Assembly: GCF_029212375.1 (NCBI RefSeq)
Contig: NZ_JARGNU010000001.1
Location: 248,001-312,000, forward strand
Direction: 5' to 3'
Source of the DNA: Zhongshania sp.
GTDB lineage: Bacteria > Pseudomonadota > Gammaproteobacteria > Pseudomonadales > Spongiibacteraceae
DNA length: 64,000 bases
The notes under the pieces are model-generated. The model was not told where the DNA came from. It searched no databases and saw only the letters and a list, made by a program, of their open reading frames with translations. Position 1 is the stretch's first letter; each line of letters starts with the position of its first letter. Both the position numbers and the translations under genes were made by a program. Shown piece by piece: positions 37,107 to 45,862 of the stretch.

Positions 37107-38645
37107 ATGACGATGTCTAATAATAATGATGCCACCGCTGTGCGGGAGGTCGCCATCATTGGTGCCGGATTCGGCGGTATTGGTTTAGCGATCTGCTTGC
37201 AGCAGCAAGGTGTTCAAGATTTTGTGATTTATGAACAAGCGGCAGATGTTGGCGGCGTATGGCGCGACAATATTTATCCTGGTGCCGCTTGTGATGTGCC
37301 ATCGCATTTGTATTCCTTTTCTTTTGAGCCCAACCCAGATTGGGGGCGCAGCTACGGCCCGCAAGAAGAGATACATCGCTATTTGCAGCACTGCGCTACG
37401 AAGTATCAGTTAAACAAGCATATTAAGTTTAGCACCGCGGTGCGTGCACTCGATTTTTGTGAAAACACTGGCTTGTGGAAAATTACCTTGGCGAATGGCC
37501 AACACGCCAAGGCGCGTGCGGTGGTGCTGGCGATAGGCGCGCTAAATATACCTCAATACCCAGAAATAGAGGGCATTGAAAAGTTTGGCGGCAAAATTAT
37601 GCACACCGCTGAGTGGGATCCCGATTATGCGCTTGAGGGCAAGCGCGTTGCGGTGATCGGTACCGGTGCTAGCGCTATTCAGGTGGTGCCGGCGATTCAG
37701 CCTGAGGTCGCGTCACTTGCTTTGTTTCAGCGCACGCCGCCATGGGTTATGCCAAAATTTGACCGTCCCCAGAGTGCGGCCCGGCAGTCTCGGCTGCGGC
37801 GTTGGCCAGTTCTGCAAAAAATGATTAGAAGTCTGCAATATTTACTGGCCGAAAGTGTGGTGCCGGCGTTTATGTGGGACAGTTTCCTGACGCGGTTTGG
37901 CGAGTCAATGGGGCGGCGTTATTTGCAGAAGGTCGTCGCTGATCCTCAGCTTAGAAAACAGCTTACGCCGAATTATGCGATGGGCTGTAAGCGAGTGCTG
38001 TTGTCTGATAATTATTATCCAGCGCTGACGCAAAAGAATGTGAGTTTGCTGAGTGCAGGGGTTAGCCATCTTGATGAATCTGCGATTTACAGTAGTGACG
38101 GTTACCGTCTAGAGGTGGATGCTATTGTGCTTGCCACGGGATTTAAAGTGCCAGTGTCCGGCGCGCCGATGCCAGTGCGCGGCTTGGCTGGGCGGGAACT
38201 TAATGATGATTGGGCGACTGGCTCCCAGGCGTACAAGGGGATGGCGGTATCTGGCTATCCAAATTTGTTGTATATCATGGGCCCGAATACGGGACCGGGA
38301 AATACCTCGGTTATCTTTTATATCGAGTCGCAAATTCATTATATTTTGCAGTATTTACGGGTCTTGCGCGCCAACCCCAATGAATATATGGATGTAAAGT
38401 CTGAGGTCCAAAAGAACTTCAATGACGATGTGCAGCGCCGTTTCAAGGGCACAACGTGGACCTCTGGCTGTAATAGTTGGTATTTAACTGCCGACGGTAA
38501 AAACACCACTTTGTGGCCGAGCTTCTCGTGGCAGTATCGCTTGCGCACTCGTCATTTTGCGAGTGTGGAATACGAATTTATAGAGGTAGGCAGCGCGAGT
38601 GCTTGTGAATCAGAATCTGGCGACGAGCTAGCGGCGCTGGGTTAG
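37107..38645 (+). CDS. Flavin-containing / Baeyer-Villiger monooxygenase
   Basis: 512 residues. FAD-binding GAGFGGIG at ~16, the family segment NIYPGAACDVPSHLYSFSF, the BVMO-type fingerprint FGGKIMHTAEWDPDY (FxGxxxHxxxW), NADPH-binding GTGASAIQ, and MGPNTGPGN near the end. Inserts one oxygen into a ketone to yield an ester or lactone using NADPH and O2. Eight bases after the hydrolase stop. Confidence 0.92.
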   Translation: MTMSNNNDATAVREVAIIGAGFGGIGLAICLQQQGVQDFVIYEQAADVGGVWRDNIYPGAACDVPSHLYSFSFEPNPDWGRSYGPQEEIHRYLQHCATKYQLNKHIKFSTAVRALDFCENTGLWKITLANGQHAKARAVVLAIGALNIPQYPEIEGIEKFGGKIMHTAEWDPDYALEGKRVAVIGTGASAIQVVPAIQPEVASLALFQRTPPWVMPKFDRPQSAARQSRLRRWPVLQKMIRSLQYLLAESVVPAFMWDSFLTRFGESMGRRYLQKVVADPQLRKQLTPNYAMGCKRVLLSDNYYPALTQKNVSLLSAGVSHLDESAIYSSDGYRLEVDAIVLATGFKVPVSGAPMPVRGLAGRELNDDWATGSQAYKGMAVSGYPNLLYIMGPNTGPGNTSVIFYIESQIHYILQYLRVLRANPNEYMDVKSEVQKNFNDDVQRRFKGTTWTSGCNSWYLTADGKNTTLWPSFSWQYRLRTRHFASVEYEFIEVGSASACESESGDELAALG

Positions 38646-38668
38646 CGATGTAGTGCAAGGGGGTACGG

Positions 38669-39508
38669 GTGAAAAATTTTAAGAATAAAGTCATCGCAGT
38701 TACGGGTGCGGCGTCGGGTATCGGCCGCGCCTTAGTTGAAGGTTTACTTGCCGGTGGCGCAAGAGTTGCAGCTTCTGATGTTGATGATGCTAATTTGCAG
38801 AGATTGCGAGAATTTGGCGTGGCAGCCGACCTGCTGCTATCCAAGGTTGATGTCAGTGATCAGGCTGCAATGCAGCGGTGGGTTGTAGAAATTAAGGGCC
38901 ATTTTGGCGCGGTCGATGGGGTGATTAATAATGCAGGGGTGGCGCTAAGTTGCCATGCGGCAGATCAACCTCGGGCGCAAATGGAGTGGTTGTTTAATAT
39001 TAATTACTGGGGGGTGATAAACGGCGTCGAAGCTTTTTTGCCGGAGCTGTTACGTCGCCCAGAGGCCTGTATCGTCAATATTTCATCGCTGTTTGGCTTG
39101 ATGTCGGTGCCGTCGCAGTCTGCTTATAATGCGGCAAAATTTGCGGTGCGCGGCTATTCTGAATCACTAAGGCAAGATTTGCGGAACACCTCGGTAAGCG
39201 TGGTGACGGTGCACCCTGGTGGGATTCAAACCAATATCGCCAATAACGGTCGGCATCTGCACTCGATAACCGGCAAGGCTGAGGATCGCGAAAAAACCGC
39301 TGCTTTATTTAACAGCATTGCGGCGACTAGCCCAGAGCAGGCTGCTAAAAAAATCATGCGCGGTATGCAGAAGTCTAAGGCGCGAGTGTTGATCGGTAGC
39401 GATGCGTGGTTGTTAGATAAAATTCAGCGCCTGTTTCCCGCTTGCTATGACCGTTTGCTCGTGCCGGTGATGAATATCGGCACGCGCATGGCCTTAAAGC
39501 GAGTTTGA
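38669..39508 (+). CDS. Short-chain dehydrogenase/reductase
   Basis: 279 residues, GTG start with GGGGGTAC-type purines upstream. TGAASGIG cofactor loop, NNAG (INNAGVAL), Ser140, Tyr153 and Lys157 (YNAAK). Typical of SDRs coupled to BVMOs that make the ketone from an alcohol. C-terminal extension of ~70 residues with a membrane-tending helix. Last gene of the promoter-operator cluster, 3 bp from convergent ygfZ. Confidence 0.9.
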   Translation: MKNFKNKVIAVTGAASGIGRALVEGLLAGGARVAASDVDDANLQRLREFGVAADLLLSKVDVSDQAAMQRWVVEIKGHFGAVDGVINNAGVALSCHAADQPRAQMEWLFNINYWGVINGVEAFLPELLRRPEACIVNISSLFGLMSVPSQSAYNAAKFAVRGYSESLRQDLRNTSVSVVTVHPGGIQTNIANNGRHLHSITGKAEDREKTAALFNSIAATSPEQAAKKIMRGMQKSKARVLIGSDAWLLDKIQRLFPACYDRLLVPVMNIGTRMALKRV

Positions 39509-39511
39509 GGC

Positions 39512-40549
39512 TTAGTCTTTGCTGGGGATGGCGTAGGGTAGTTCAGTTACCGTGAGTAGCGTTGAGCTGTCGGAAAAATGAATTTGCTTACCGGCCACGG
39601 CGTCTTCAGTTAGCACCGCCAAGAGCGCACTGCTCTGATCGCCACCGACCATGCTCACTAAATTGCCGATACTTTGCTCGGCGTCGCCACCAAATAATTC
39701 CGTTCCCGCTGGGTAGTTAAGCCCACTAGCGGAAACTGTTGCTTTATAAAGGCGGCGCTTGAGTTTGCCGCGGTATTGCATGCGGGCAACCACTTCTTGG
39801 CCGGTGTAGCAGCCTTTGCTAAAGCTGACCCCGCCAATCACTTGGTAGTTCAGCATTTGCGGAATAAACATGTCTTGGCTGCTAGCGCAGACCTCGCCGA
39901 TACCGGCTGCGATATTAAGCGACTCCCAGTAGTCTGCATTGCAAATTTGAGCAGTTGGGCTGAGTTGCTGCCACATATCGGTCGCTTGGTCGCAGAGCCC
40001 CCAGTATTCAAAGCGCTCACCAGCCTCGTCTAGCTGCACAACAATACCCTTGTCGCTGCTGACCTGTGCCATTGCTTTATTCGGTAGCTGCTCAAAAATA
40101 GCCTGTAAATTTTGACGGGCCGATTTACCGCTAATACCGATGGCAACGCGCTCGTCGCTGGCATTGCGGATCTTGGCTTTGGAAAAAACAATGTATTTGG
40201 CGAGAGTGTCGCGGCCGCTGTCGGCGGTGTCGGCACTTAGCCGCAGCAGTGCTATTTCTGGGCTGGCCATGCCGGCAGTAAAGCTAATGACCATGCGGCC
40301 CTTGATATTGCAGTAGCTGCCTAGCGAGGCTTGCTCGGTGCTTATTGTTCGCCAGTCGCAGGTGGTTTGGCCCTGCAAAAACTTACTGCAATCTGGGCCT
40401 TCTATGGCGAGAAAGCCATATTGACTGAGCGGACTGAGTTGTAGCAGGTCTGGATTTATTTGCGGCTGAACGTCGGTTTGCCAATAGCGACCGTCTCGGA
40501 TTTCGCTGGCTGGGTGCTGGGTGCTGAGGTACTGCCAAAATGTGTTCAT
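39512..40549 (-). CDS. ygfZ: Folate-binding protein YgfZ
   Basis: 345 residues, GcvT-like fold. Contains the hallmark KGCYTGQEVVARMQYRG (~220-236), with the conserved Cys, which supports Fe-S cluster assembly of MiaB, SdhB and similar proteins using tetrahydrofolate. N-terminal FLQGQTTCDW. Divergent from sdhE. Confidence 0.94.
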   Translation of the reverse strand: MNTFWQYLSTQHPASEIRDGRYWQTDVQPQINPDLLQLSPLSQYGFLAIEGPDCSKFLQGQTTCDWRTISTEQASLGSYCNIKGRMVISFTAGMASPEIALLRLSADTADSGRDTLAKYIVFSKAKIRNASDERVAIGISGKSARQNLQAIFEQLPNKAMAQVSSDKGIVVQLDEAGERFEYWGLCDQATDMWQQLSPTAQICNADYWESLNIAAGIGEVCASSQDMFIPQMLNYQVIGGVSFSKGCYTGQEVVARMQYRGKLKRRLYKATVSASGLNYPAGTELFGGDAEQSIGNLVSMVGGDQSSALLAVLTEDAVAGKQIHFSDSSTLLTVTELPYAIPSKD

Positions 40550-40683
40550 AGTGTCTCAATGGTATCGCTGTCGAGATTAAATGCGTGGCTGAGTTGCACT
40601 GCTGTGTGCTGAGCGCAGATTGACGCTATAATACGCGTTTTGCGCGCAGTTAGCTTAAGCGGGCAGTGACGTAGTGGAAAATA

Positions 40684-40944
40684 ATGGTTTCGGAAAACGA
40701 GTTCAAGCGAATTTGCTGGGCCTGCCGTCGTGGCATGCTGGAATTAGATCTGGTTATGGAGCCCTTTGTACAAAAGCGCTTTCGTGACCTTGATGAGGAG
40801 GACCAGCAGCGCTTTATTAAGCTGCTAGAGTGTGAAGACACAGAGCTGTTTAGCTGGTTTTTGGGCCGCGTTGAGCCCGAGGATCCAGAGCTGGTGAAAA
40901 TTGTAAGAATGATCAATGCGTACGCCAAAGCCTCTGCTTCTTGA
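40684..40944 (+). CDS. sdhE: Succinate dehydrogenase flavinylation factor SdhE
   Basis: 86 residues with the RGMLELD motif (16-22) that contacts SdhA, plus FxxLLxxxDxxLxxW-like FIKLLECEDTELFSWFLG. Helps attach FAD to succinate dehydrogenase. Overlaps ygfX by 29 bp, a pairing usual in gammaproteobacteria. TATAAT at 40627-40632 is a candidate -10. Confidence 0.94.
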   Translation: MVSENEFKRICWACRRGMLELDLVMEPFVQKRFRDLDEEDQQRFIKLLECEDTELFSWFLGRVEPEDPELVKIVRMINAYAKASAS

Positions 40945-41353
40945 GTTAAAGCCCTCGCGCGGGCTTGCCGTTTATCTATTACTGGTGCACGGTTTGGCGG
41001 GCGGGGTTTTACTGGTGATTCTGCCAAGTGCGCTAGCAGCGCTCGGCTTGCTTGCTGCAGTTTTCAGCGGCCGTTACTATTGGCGGCGGTATATTGATTT
41101 TGCCGTTCCAGAGGCCGTGCCCCTGCTAAAATTTGCAGATAATCGCTGGCAGGTTTTATGTTCAGGCGCGCAAAAATTTGAAAGTGTGGAATGGTTGGAT
41201 GCTACGATTCTGCGCTATTTGGTGGTGCTGCGTTTTCGCGATTTGGCGGGGCGGGGCGTAAATGTCTGTATTTTGGCTGATCAGTTAGACCCCGAGGTTT
41301 TTCGTCGCTTGCGTCAAGTAGCCGGCTTTGCGCGGCTGTCTCATCCCCTTTAG
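40916..41353 (+). CDS. ygfX: YgfX-family membrane protein
   Basis: 145 residues. [15 protein letters not shown] opening, two membrane helices (~20-55) and a soluble tail ([10 protein letters not shown]). In E. coli the sdhE-ygfX pair was once called a toxin-antitoxin, later doubted. The start is ATG 40916 inside sdhE because no later start keeps ELKPSR. 3' end overlaps nadB by 4 bp, convergent. Confidence 0.82.
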   Translation: MRTPKPLLLELKPSRGLAVYLLLVHGLAGGVLLVILPSALAALGLLAAVFSGRYYWRRYIDFAVPEAVPLLKFADNRWQVLCSGAQKFESVEWLDATILRYLVVLRFRDLAGRGVNVCILADQLDPEVFRRLRQVAGFARLSHPL

Positions 41354-42942
41354 TTGCTCACCTTTCGGTAATTTTTGGGGGTGAGAATGGTGTCTACTGG
41401 AGTGTCGAGGGTCTCGGGGTAGTCAAGCGTAAAGTGTAGGCCGCGGCTTTCTTTGCGCTCCATAGCTGAGCGAATAATCAACTCGGCTACCACTGCAAGG
41501 TTGCGCAGTTCAAGCAAATCATTGCTTACTTTGTAATTGGAATAATACTCGTCAATTTCCTGCTGGAGCAGGGCGGCGCGGTTTAAGGCGCGCTGCAGGC
41601 GTTTATTGGTGCGCACAATCCCCACGTAATCCCACATAAAGCGGCGCAGCTCATCCCAGTTGTGAGATATGACTACGTCTTCGTCGGAGTCGGTGACTTG
41701 GGATTCATCCCACGGCAGCGCTATTTCGGGTAATGGCAGGTTATCGAGCTGCGTCTGAATGTCCTTGGCCGCCGATGTGCCGTAAACAAAACATTCCAGC
41801 AGCGAGTTGCTGGCTAGGCGATTGGCGCCGTGCAGGCCGGTGAAAGAAGTTTCGCCGATGGCGTATAGCGCAGGGATGTCGGTGCGGCCGTTTTGGTCGA
41901 CCATTACACCGCCGCAGGTATAGTGGGCTGCCGGTACTACCGGTATTGGTTCGCGACCAATATCAATGCCGAGCTCAAGGCAGCGGGCTTTGATGGTAGG
42001 GAAGTGCTCAAGCAAAAATTCTGAGGACTTATGGCTGATGTCTAAATAGACGCAGTCGCTGCCGAGGCGCTTCATCTCATGGTCAATGGCCCGTGCCACT
42101 ACGTCGCGGGGCGCTAGCTCGCCGCGTTCGTCGTAGCGGAACATAAAGCGTTCACCCGTGGCAGACAGCAGTTTGCCGCCCTCGCCGCGAATGGCTTCGG
42201 TTATCAAAAAGGATTTTGCCTTGGGGTGGTAGAGGCAAGTTGGGTGAAACTGATTGAACTCCATATTGGCAATTCGACAGCCCGCGCGCCATGCCATGGC
42301 AATACCGTCGCCGCTGGCGCCGTCGGGGTTGCTGGTATAGAGATAGGCTTTGTTAGCGCCGCCAGTTGCTAAAACAACTACTTTGGCGTGGAACAATCCG
42401 ACGTGGCCGCTGTCTCTATTGAGCACATAGGCTCCGTGGCAGCGATTATTGCGCACCACTAAGTCGATGGCGACATGTCCGGTGAAAATCTCAATGTTTG
42501 GATTTTCTTGGGCGCGCTGGGTCAGTGTTTCTGAAACAGCGCGGCCGGTGGCATCCGCTGCGTGAATGATTCTACGCTGGCTGTGACCGCCTTCTCTGGT
42601 AAGATGAAAGGCGTCGCCGTGTTGTTCGTAGCGACTAAATTGAACACCTTGGGACAGCAGCCATTTAATGCTGTCACTGCTATTTTTAACTGTAAAGCGC
42701 ACGCTGTCTTCGTGACAGAGCTGAGCGCCAGCGATGAGGGTATCGCTTACATGTGCGTCAACGGTGTCGCCGTCGTGGAGAACGGCGGCAATCCCGCCTT
42801 GTGCCCAGTAGGTCGAACCCGCGTTGACGTCGCCTTTGCAAATGATCGCAATGCGCGCGCTGGCGGCAAGATGCAGCGCCAATGTAAGACCTGCGGCACC
42901 GCTGCCTACCACCAATACATCGTGGGAGTGGTAATGGTTCAT
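41350..42942 (-). CDS. nadB: L-aspartate oxidase
   Basis: 530 residues from ATG 42942, with the FAD loop [40 protein letters not shown], and [17 protein letters not shown] oxidase forming iminoaspartate, first step of NAD synthesis. The longer frame up to 43005 is rejected because it adds sequence before the Rossmann strand. Divergent from the sigma-E operon, as in many gammaproteobacteria. Confidence 0.95.
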   Translation of the reverse strand: MNHYHSHDVLVVGSGAAGLTLALHLAASARIAIICKGDVNAGSTYWAQGGIAAVLHDGDTVDAHVSDTLIAGAQLCHEDSVRFTVKNSSDSIKWLLSQGVQFSRYEQHGDAFHLTREGGHSQRRIIHAADATGRAVSETLTQRAQENPNIEIFTGHVAIDLVVRNNRCHGAYVLNRDSGHVGLFHAKVVVLATGGANKAYLYTSNPDGASGDGIAMAWRAGCRIANMEFNQFHPTCLYHPKAKSFLITEAIRGEGGKLLSATGERFMFRYDERGELAPRDVVARAIDHEMKRLGSDCVYLDISHKSSEFLLEHFPTIKARCLELGIDIGREPIPVVPAAHYTCGGVMVDQNGRTDIPALYAIGETSFTGLHGANRLASNSLLECFVYGTSAAKDIQTQLDNLPLPEIALPWDESQVTDSDEDVVISHNWDELRRFMWDYVGIVRTNKRLQRALNRAALLQQEIDEYYSNYKVSNDLLELRNLAVVAELIIRSAMERKESRGLHFTLDYPETLDTPVDTILTPKNYRKVSN

Positions 42943-43088
42943 GACTGGTATTTGCTCCTGCCGCAGTGCGGCTATAATATGCCGCTGGGGTGTGAATTGG
43001 CGCAAAGTATACTGATACGCCGTCGCCTTACCAATATTTGCCTGCAGTTTGGCCGCATAAAAAGGCTTAACTGCCGAAAAGGGATACG

Positions 43089-43172
43089 ATGACAGAACTT
43101 CTTTTGACCATCACGGTCTATTCAACAGATGCTGCCGAAGGGCTGACGGTGAGCAAATATGGCCCAGCCTAA
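43089..43172 (+). CDS. 27-codon leader ORF upstream of and overlapping rpoE
   Basis: ATG at 43089 after AAAAGGG, a good ribosome-binding site; TAA ends at 43172, 14 bp inside rpoE in another frame. The peptide is short (27 residues, [12 protein letters not shown]...). Overlap of this sort would couple rpoE translation to the leader, as described for rseD in E. coli; whether these are homologous is not shown. Confidence 0.5.
   Translation: MTELLLTITVYSTDAAEGLTVSKYGPA
43094..43121 (+). promoter_or_regulatory. Candidate sigma-E promoter inside the leader ORF
   Basis: AGAACTT (43094-43100) with 16-bp spacing to TCTAT (43117-43121) resembles the sigma-E pattern GGAACTT/TCTGA or TCTAA. If used, it starts transcription after the leader's start codon and gives rpoE autoregulation. 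One mismatch at each box. Confidence 0.4.
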
Positions 43173-43755
43173 ACAAACGGATCAGCAACTGGTAGAGCGA
43201 GTACAAAAAGGCGATAAGCGTGCTTTTGACCTTCTTGTTCTTAAATACCAGCATAAAATTTTTGGTTTAATTTCACGCTATGTGAAAGATAACGATGAGA
43301 TTCAGGACGTCGCCCAAGAAGCCTTCGTTAAGGCGTATCGGGCTCTGCCCAAGTTTCGTGGAGACAGCGCGTTTTATACTTGGTTGTACCGGATAGCCAT
43401 TAACACGGCAAAAAATTATCTGGTTGCTCGCAACCGCCGTCCACCGGGTGTTGATGTGGATGCCGCTGATGCAGAGTATTTTGACGGTCCTTCTGCCCTC
43501 AAAGATATTGAAACGCCGGAGAACCATCTTTACGGTGAAGAGCTTAAAAAGGTGGTGCAGGACGCGATTAAAGCACTACCCGAAGATTTGCGTTCGGCGT
43601 TGAGCTTGCGTGAGTTTGATGGTTTAAGTTACGAAGATATTGCATCGGTCATGGACTGCCCGGTGGGTACGGTTCGGTCGCGAATTTTTCGCGCCCGAGA
43701 GGCAGTGGATGTGCGAATTAAGGCCCAGATTAGTGGCGAAGAGGTGGAAGTATGA
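43159..43755 (+). CDS. rpoE: RNA polymerase sigma-E factor
   Basis: 198 residues, ECF sigma: region 2 (FDLLVLKYQHKIFGLISRYV, DVAQEAFVKAYRALPKFRGD) and region 4 (LPEDLRSALSLREFDGLSYEDIA, GTVRSRIFRARE). Drives the envelope-stress response; also called AlgU in Pseudomonas. First of rpoE-rseA-rseB-rseC; ATGA overlap with rseA. Confidence 0.96.
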   Translation: MAQPKQTDQQLVERVQKGDKRAFDLLVLKYQHKIFGLISRYVKDNDEIQDVAQEAFVKAYRALPKFRGDSAFYTWLYRIAINTAKNYLVARNRRPPGVDVDAADAEYFDGPSALKDIETPENHLYGEELKKVVQDAIKALPEDLRSALSLREFDGLSYEDIASVMDCPVGTVRSRIFRAREAVDVRIKAQISGEEVEV

Positions 43756-44330
43756 GCGATACCGTTAGAGAATCACTATCAGCGTTGATGGATGGTGAGA
43801 CCAACGAGCTTGAGTTGCGGCGTATTCTTAGCGCGGACCAAAATTTGATTCGCCGAGAGTGGGCTGATCTGCATCGCTGCCAAGATTTAGTTAAAGGCAC
43901 TGATGAGCGTTTTTCAGGCTGGGATATTTCAGCGCGCGTGATGTCTGAAATTGCTGATGACCAAGTGGCGAAAAGTGGTGTGGCAAGCTGGAAACAAGTG
44001 ATTTCTGGGTTGGCGGTTGCTGCCAGCGTCGCCACAGTGGTTGTGGTGGGGTCAATGGGTGGCGATATGTTTGGCAGCTCAGCGCCAAAACTGGCCGACA
44101 ACAACGGTATGAGTGGCCGGGTGTATCCCGCTACTGCTTCTGCGGCGGTTGGTGGTGTTGCGGTGAGTGCGCAGGCTCAGGGTTCACCTGCTGGTCCGCT
44201 GCTCAATGACGATGCCGAGGCTCGCAAGCGCTTTGAAGCGTATTTGCGCAAGCATACGGATCGGGCCGCGTTTAACAATGGGCAGGGCATGGTCTCTTAT
44301 GCTCGCGTTGTGTCTCAGGAGTCTAAATAG
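43752..44330 (+). CDS. rseA: Anti-sigma-E factor RseA (MucA)
   Basis: 192 residues. N-terminal sigma-binding SLSALMDGETNELELRRIL, one membrane helix (~80-97, VISGLAVAASVATVVVVG) and a periplasmic tail ending PxxxR-like HTDRAAFNNGQGMVSYARVV. Holds RpoE at the membrane until cleaved under stress. ATGA overlap upstream. Confidence 0.93.
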   Translation: MSDTVRESLSALMDGETNELELRRILSADQNLIRREWADLHRCQDLVKGTDERFSGWDISARVMSEIADDQVAKSGVASWKQVISGLAVAASVATVVVVGSMGGDMFGSSAPKLADNNGMSGRVYPATASAAVGGVAVSAQAQGSPAGPLLNDDAEARKRFEAYLRKHTDRAAFNNGQGMVSYARVVSQESK

Positions 44331-44331
44331 C

Positions 44332-45285
44332 GTGAGATTGCGGCTTGCTGTTGTTGCGATGAGTTTGATGTTTGGTAGTGCCTATGCCCTGAGCTTGGAG
44401 TCTGAAGCTGAAAGTCAGGAATCTAATGCTGAGGTGGGCAGCGATTTACTTAACCAGATGACGCACAGTCACCGCGAGCTTAATTATCGCGCAATTGTTA
44501 GTTATCAGGTTGGAGATCAGCTAAATAGCTATCGTATTACTCATACTGTTCGTGATGGCAAAGAGTTTGAATCACTTGAGTCTCTTGATGGCAGTCATCA
44601 AGATTTAGTTTACCACGGGCACGATATCAACTGTGTCCACCCTGGTCCGCAATTAATTCGCCTGTTTAGCGGCGAAGAGGAGCAGGGCTTTTATCGTTAT
44701 TACGACCTCGATGTAAAAGGCGCTGCGCGGGTTGCGGGTCGCGAGGCCGTTACGCTCATGATTCGTCCCCGAGATGTTTATCGTCTAGGCTATAAATTAT
44801 CCCTCGATAAAGAAACTGGTTTGCTTTTGCGGTCAGATATTGTCAATCAACAGGGTAAGGTTTTAGAACGATTTCAATATGTTATGCTGGATTTAAATAT
44901 TCCTGCTGACGAGCCGGTAGTTGCCGATGCAAGAGAAGTGCAGCACCGAGATATGAAGTCTGATGGGGCAGCGATACAAGCGTTGGCTAGACGCTGGCGG
45001 CCAAATTGGATTCCCGCAGGATTTACCTTGGCGCAATCCGAGAATAACGACGAAGCCGCGATGACCTATACCGATGGTCTGGCAGTAATGTCGGTGTTTG
45101 TCGAGCCGTTGGTAAACACCGAGGCTGGGCAAACTGTTATTGCCGAGGGCGGCATGCGCCGCGGCGCCTCGGTAAGTTATACGGTTGCTTTTCCAGACCA
45201 AGGCCGTTTTGCCACGGTGGTTGGTGAAGTGCCCATGTTAACGGCCAAGCAGGTCGCAAAATCCCTAACGTGGACAGTGCAGTGA
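44332..45285 (+). CDS. rseB: Periplasmic regulator RseB (MucB)
   Basis: 317 residues from GTG 44332, preceded by CAGGAG. Signal peptide (SLMFGSAYA|LS), an LolA-like domain (MTHSHRELNYRAIVSYQVGD) and a C-terminal MucB/RseB domain (WIPAGFTLAQS). Guards RseA from cleavage and senses lipopolysaccharide. The longer frame lies inside rseA and is dismissed. Confidence 0.92.
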   Translation: MRLRLAVVAMSLMFGSAYALSLESEAESQESNAEVGSDLLNQMTHSHRELNYRAIVSYQVGDQLNSYRITHTVRDGKEFESLESLDGSHQDLVYHGHDINCVHPGPQLIRLFSGEEEQGFYRYYDLDVKGAARVAGREAVTLMIRPRDVYRLGYKLSLDKETGLLLRSDIVNQQGKVLERFQYVMLDLNIPADEPVVADAREVQHRDMKSDGAAIQALARRWRPNWIPAGFTLAQSENNDEAAMTYTDGLAVMSVFVEPLVNTEAGQTVIAEGGMRRGASVSYTVAFPDQGRFATVVGEVPMLTAKQVAKSLTWTVQ

Positions 45286-45773
45286 TTAGTGAAACCGGGC
45301 GTGTTGTAGGTATCGATCACGATGCCCTGTGGGTGGAAACCATTCAGCGCAGTACCTGTAGTAGCTGCAGCGCGCAAAAAGGTTGTGGTCAGGGCTTGAT
45401 GAATAAAGCGCTGGGCGGCCGGCGCAACCAGTTGCGGGTGAAGCTTGGTAATCAATCTGCGGATGACTTTCAGTTAGATGACCAGCTTGAAATTGGCATT
45501 CCAGAGCGCGCCTTAGTCGGCGGTGCCATGGTGGTGTATTTAGTGCCTCTATTCACTATGTTGGTCGCGATGGCAGGGGTTAGTCATTTCATTGCGGGCG
45601 ACGTTGCCGCGGCGGCAGGCGCATTGTTTGGTTTTGTGGCTGGGATGGCAATATTGAGCTTGCACGCACGTTGGATTCGCGATAATCCTGATTATCAGCC
45701 GCAGATATTGGCTAAAAAGCCGTCATTGGCTGCTCAGCCGGTGTCAGTATTTGATTCCCCCTATTCAGTTTAA
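45282..45773 (+). CDS. rseC: RseC/MucC membrane protein
   Basis: 163 residues from GTG 45282 (GTGA overlap with rseB; GTG 45270 possible). Cys cluster CSSCSAQKGCGQ, two membrane helices (~78-125: LVGGAMVVYLVPLFTMLVAM; ALFGFVAGMAILSLHA). Positive or electron-transfer (Rnf/Rsx-like) role in the sigma-E regulon. No mucD protease gene follows. Confidence 0.9.
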   Translation: MISETGRVVGIDHDALWVETIQRSTCSSCSAQKGCGQGLMNKALGGRRNQLRVKLGNQSADDFQLDDQLEIGIPERALVGGAMVVYLVPLFTMLVAMAGVSHFIAGDVAAAAGALFGFVAGMAILSLHARWIRDNPDYQPQILAKKPSLAAQPVSVFDSPYSV

Positions 45774-45862
45774 GTCTATTCATAGCTTACAGCCCTGCCT
45801 TTGCGCTACAATCGCGCCCCTGAATTTCCATTATTTCTGTAGCCCTGAGGTATAAACCGAGC

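Noticed and set aside
40916-40944. sdhE-ygfX as a toxin-antitoxin pair
   Set aside because: The pair is conserved for SdhA flavinylation and an undefined membrane protein; the toxin claim for YgfX is disputed and nothing here adds to it.
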